Below, one piece after another: positions 6,990 to 9,231 of a stretch of DNA of 9,231 nucleotides. Positions within the stretch are counted from its first letter, which is position 1, and every line of letters begins with the position of its first letter. The notes under the pieces are model-generated. The model made no database searches, had not been told where the DNA came from, and worked only from the letters and a program-made list of their open reading frames with translations. The position numbers were made by a program, and so were the translations under genes. The stretch comes from an uncultured Thalassospira sp. (GTDB lineage Bacteria; Pseudomonadota; Alphaproteobacteria; Rhodospirillales_A; Thalassospiraceae): the NCBI GenBank assembly GCA_946885765.1, contig CAMPHD010000104.1, positions 1 through 9,231 of the forward strand, written 5' to 3'.

Positions 6990-7230
6990 ATTCGTACTTT
7001 TGCTAAATGACCAACTGACAGAGTTATTCTACATATCTCCCGAAGATTCCTAATAATCATGACCTTATAGATGATTGATTAAACTGGTATTGTCAGTTTA
7101 ATCGTCGCGTAATTGTGAACGTGCTGTTTCCAAATTATTTCTGTGCAATGCAAAACAAATGACTTAAAGTCACGATTCTTAAGTGGGCTGGGGTCATTTA
7201 AAAGCACATATGTGGTTTGGGAGCGGGATG
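6990..7230. other. AT-rich non-coding stretch before the sulfotransferase gene
   Basis: These 241 bases are visibly richer in A and T than the genes on either side and contain no ORF that I believe. The one clear structure is the inverted repeat at 7077-7103. The stretch presumably holds the promoter of the TPR-sulfotransferase gene, but I could not find a good -35/-10 pair. A TTGTCA (7090-7095) in the palindrome resembles a -35 box but has no matching -10. Confidence 0.6.
7077..7103. repeat. Perfect 10-bp inverted repeat with 7-base spacer (operator or hairpin)
   Basis: GATTAAACTG (7077-7086) and CAGTTTAATC (7094-7103) are exact reverse complements around GTATTGT. The arms are AT-rich and no T-run follows, which argues against a rho-independent terminator. 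The size suits a dimeric regulator site, and the spacer overlaps a -35-like TTGTCA. It lies ~130 bases upstream of the sulfotransferase start. Confidence 0.6.
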
Positions 7231-8997
7231 ATGGCTCAGGCACAAACAGACATTGCAGCCGAGATGAAAATGGCTATGTCGGCAGCCAAGTTCGATATGG
7301 CAGCATCAATTGGTTTGAAGATTCTGCGAACCCATCCCAAACGGACTGACATCCATATCATGACTGCCGTTTCGGAAATGCAAGGGTCGAATTTTCAGCG
7401 CGCGGGTCAAAGATTGCGACGTCTGTTTCGCAGTCTTGAGCCGGCGGACCGTTATTTTAATCCGGTTGTTCAAAATCTTTATAAATTTACACAGGTAAGC
7501 GGTGACTTTCGTTCATCAATAGAAATTGTAGAGCAAAAGCATATTTCTGCGCCCGGGCAGGCCGCTTATCGGGAAATTCTGGCCGATCTTATCTTCCGTC
7601 AGGAGATGAAGGTTAGTCCGGGGCGTAGTATTTCAGCCGACCTTGAACGTGCGATTGCACTTCTAGAAGGGATACCGGAAAACTATCCACGGTTGTGTGA
7701 GGCCAAGAAGCTTCTGGTTCAGGTTTATATGCACTGCGAGATGTCGGTAAAAGCGTTTGATTTGCTTGATCAAATGATTTCCGAAACGCCCGGGGACAAA
7801 GAATTGCGCGCGTTTCAAGCGTCTGCATTTGCTCTTTCGGGGATGGTTGATCAGGCCGTAAATGCAAATCTCAAACTCATCGATGATTTTGATGATGTTG
7901 GTGCTCAACCCTATTTGACCATCGCGTTCTTGCGTCCGCAATCGATGCCGGAAAACGCGGTTGATATTCTCTCGAAGCTTGCCTGTTCTGAAGATACTTC
8001 TGCGGGGGAAGTTTATTCTGCATGCTTTGCACTGGCCCGCACCGCAGAAGCGCAAAACGATATGGAAACCGCCTTCGACTGGTATCGTCGTGGGCATGCC
8101 GCAAATCGTAAGGCATGGCCGGTTGATATGTGTGCCGAACTGGCTGAAATGGAACGTATCGGGGAACTGGTCAAGGCTGATGCCAATCGGCAAAAAGCCG
8201 GCGGTGCCGAACCTGCAGCCACCATAATGGAAACCGGTCCCAAACCAATCTTTGTCTTGGGTCTGCCTCGGTCCGGAACGACGCTTTGCGAGCGTATTCT
8301 GGGTGCGCATCCTGATGTTTTTGCTGCGGGGGAGATCGGCGACTTTTCGCGTATTGTTGTCGATGTCACGGGAAGCGGTAAAATTTCGGAGCAGATGGAA
8401 CGCCTTGATAGCAAAATGATTGGCGAAATTCGCAAACGTTATCTGGCGGCGCTGAATGCTTATGATCCGAACGCGAAATTTGTGGCGAACAAGACGCCAG
8501 CCAATTTCCTTAGGGTCGGATTGATCCGGCGGGTGTTTCCTGATGCGTCAATATTGCACACCCATCGCCATCCGCTTGCGACCTGCCTTTCGCTTTATAC
8601 CACGCCGTTTGCCATCCCAATGCGCTACGCCGACGATCTTGGTGATCTGGCGGATTATTACCGTGCTTATGAAAAACTGATGTCTGTTCTGTTTGAAACC
8701 GATCGGAACGGAACATTGTTCGACCTGTCTTACGAAGACCTCGTGGCAGAGCCGGAGCAGGTGGCGCGTGACTATTTGGCCCATTGCGGGCTGGACTGGC
8801 GACCGGAATGTCTTGAATTTTACCGCGAGGAAAAGGCGGCCCGTACTGCCAGCATGATTCAGGTGCGTCGCCCGATCAATCAGGACTCTGTTGGGAAATG
8901 GCAGCGGTTTGCCCCCTATATCGGGCCGCTTGCGGATTTGGCACCGGATGAAAAATCAGTCAGAACAAAATCGAAAGGCAAAACGGTTGCCGCGTGA
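7231..8997 (+). CDS. TPR-repeat sulfotransferase family protein
   Basis: With ATG at 7231 the product is 588 residues. The first ~320 are helical and read as degenerate tetratricopeptide repeats (for example AAKFDMAASIGLKILRTHPK near the start and AQNDMETAFDWYRRGHAAN near ~280), a likely protein-binding scaffold. A sulfotransferase domain (Sulfotransfer_3 type) follows. PRSGTT at 346-351 is the 5'-phosphosulfate loop of PAPS binding, E368 in the AGE block matches the position of the catalytic glutamate in tyrosylprotein sulfotransferases, and R446 to S454 (THRHPLATCLS) is the 3'-phosphate site. The family moves a sulfuryl group from PAPS to a hydroxyl. No signal peptide is visible, so it is probably cytoplasmic. 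GGGAG at 7219-7223 favours the start at 7231; ATG 7228, ATG 7210 or GTG 7183 would add 1, 7 or 16 residues. No PAPS-synthesis or glycan gene is adjacent, so the acceptor is unknown. Confidence 0.88.
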   Translation: MAQAQTDIAAEMKMAMSAAKFDMAASIGLKILRTHPKRTDIHIMTAVSEMQGSNFQRAGQRLRRLFRSLEPADRYFNPVVQNLYKFTQVSGDFRSSIEIVEQKHISAPGQAAYREILADLIFRQEMKVSPGRSISADLERAIALLEGIPENYPRLCEAKKLLVQVYMHCEMSVKAFDLLDQMISETPGDKELRAFQASAFALSGMVDQAVNANLKLIDDFDDVGAQPYLTIAFLRPQSMPENAVDILSKLACSEDTSAGEVYSACFALARTAEAQNDMETAFDWYRRGHAANRKAWPVDMCAELAEMERIGELVKADANRQKAGGAEPAATIMETGPKPIFVLGLPRSGTTLCERILGAHPDVFAAGEIGDFSRIVVDVTGSGKISEQMERLDSKMIGEIRKRYLAALNAYDPNAKFVANKTPANFLRVGLIRRVFPDASILHTHRHPLATCLSLYTTPFAIPMRYADDLGDLADYYRAYEKLMSVLFETDRNGTLFDLSYEDLVAEPEQVARDYLAHCGLDWRPECLEFYREEKAARTASMIQVRRPINQDSVGKWQRFAPYIGPLADLAPDEKSVRTKSKGKTVAA

Positions 8998-9064
8998 CCC
9001 GGGGCTTTGTTGGCGTTAGAACTGGATCGGGAAAGAAAATAAAAAAAATCCGGAGCGCCCATTA

Positions 9065-9231
9065 ATGACACAGCATATCCCCAAAGCCGAATTGCACCTG
9101 CATATAGAAGGTGCGTTGACGCCTGCATTGGTACGGAAATTTGCCGTCCGGAATGCCATCCCCCTCCTGGACGGGATTTATGATGATCAGGATCGGTATA
9201 TCTGGTCGAATTTTCCTGAATTCCTGATGAG
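9065..9231 (+). CDS. Adenosine deaminase family protein, N-terminal part (3' end outside window)
   Basis: The first 55 codons of a gene running off the window are visible. PKAELHLHIEGAL (residues 6-18) is the opening motif of the adenosine/adenine deaminase family, and H11 and H13 are the first two zinc ligands. The later YIWSNFPEFL fits the helix found shortly after this in the family. These cytoplasmic zinc enzymes remove the 6-amino group of adenosine, adenine or a related purine; which one cannot be told from this fragment. GGAG at 9052-9055 precedes the ATG by nine bases. It follows the sulfotransferase gene by 67 bases in the same direction; co-transcription is possible but no functional link is evident. 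Confidence 0.85.
   Translation, partial: MTQHIPKAELHLHIEGALTPALVRKFAVRNAIPLLDGIYDDQDRYIWSNFPEFLM

Noticed and set aside
7663..8310. Minus-strand open frame of 215 codons inside the sulfotransferase gene
   Set aside because: It lies opposite well-conserved TPR and PAPS-loop coding sequence and has no recognisable features of its own.
9036..9048. A-rich run before the deaminase gene as a minus-strand terminator T-tract
   Set aside because: No stem precedes it on the minus strand and no minus-strand gene ends there. It is more likely an AT-rich leader.

Overview
The window looks like chromosomal DNA from an alphaproteobacterium of moderate GC content. A Thalassospira-like or other Rhodospirillales member is my guess, from protein style, the TAXI-type TRAP transporter and gene density; no marker gene is present to prove it. 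Genes are tightly packed, mostly on the + strand, with ordinary Shine-Dalgarno sites. I see no rRNA, tRNA, CRISPR array, insertion sequence or phage gene.

Layout. Bases 2-610 hold the C-terminal part of an AraC-family regulator that starts outside the window. It converges on, and overlaps by 13 bases, a LysR-family regulator on the minus strand (598-1527). Divergent from the LysR gene, across a short regulatory interval (1528-1659), lies a compact four-gene operon (1660-6169): a TAXI-family periplasmic solute-binding protein, a fused TRAP transporter permease, an AtuA-family (DUF1446) cytoplasmic protein, and a 100-residue AtuA-related protein. The last three genes are joined by ATGA overlap or a 2-base gap and look translationally coupled.

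Next comes a decayed EamA/DMT-type exporter gene (6249-6989). It carries an in-frame TAG at 6474-6476 and appears to have lost about 50-60 codons internally. A 241-base AT-rich non-coding stretch (6990-7230) with a perfect 10-bp inverted repeat leads into a TPR-sulfotransferase gene (7231-8997). The window ends inside the start of an adenosine deaminase family gene (9065-9231+).

How the genes fit together. The simplest reading of the central block is an inducible uptake and breakdown module: LysR senses a small, probably carboxylated, compound; the TAXI protein captures it in the periplasm; the fused permease imports it using an ion gradient; and the AtuA pair acts on it or on a derivative. 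The other enzymes of the known acyclic-terpene (Atu) pathway are absent here, so the substrate is probably not citronellol or geraniol. It cannot be named from sequence. This module is the best candidate in the window for an undescribed system.
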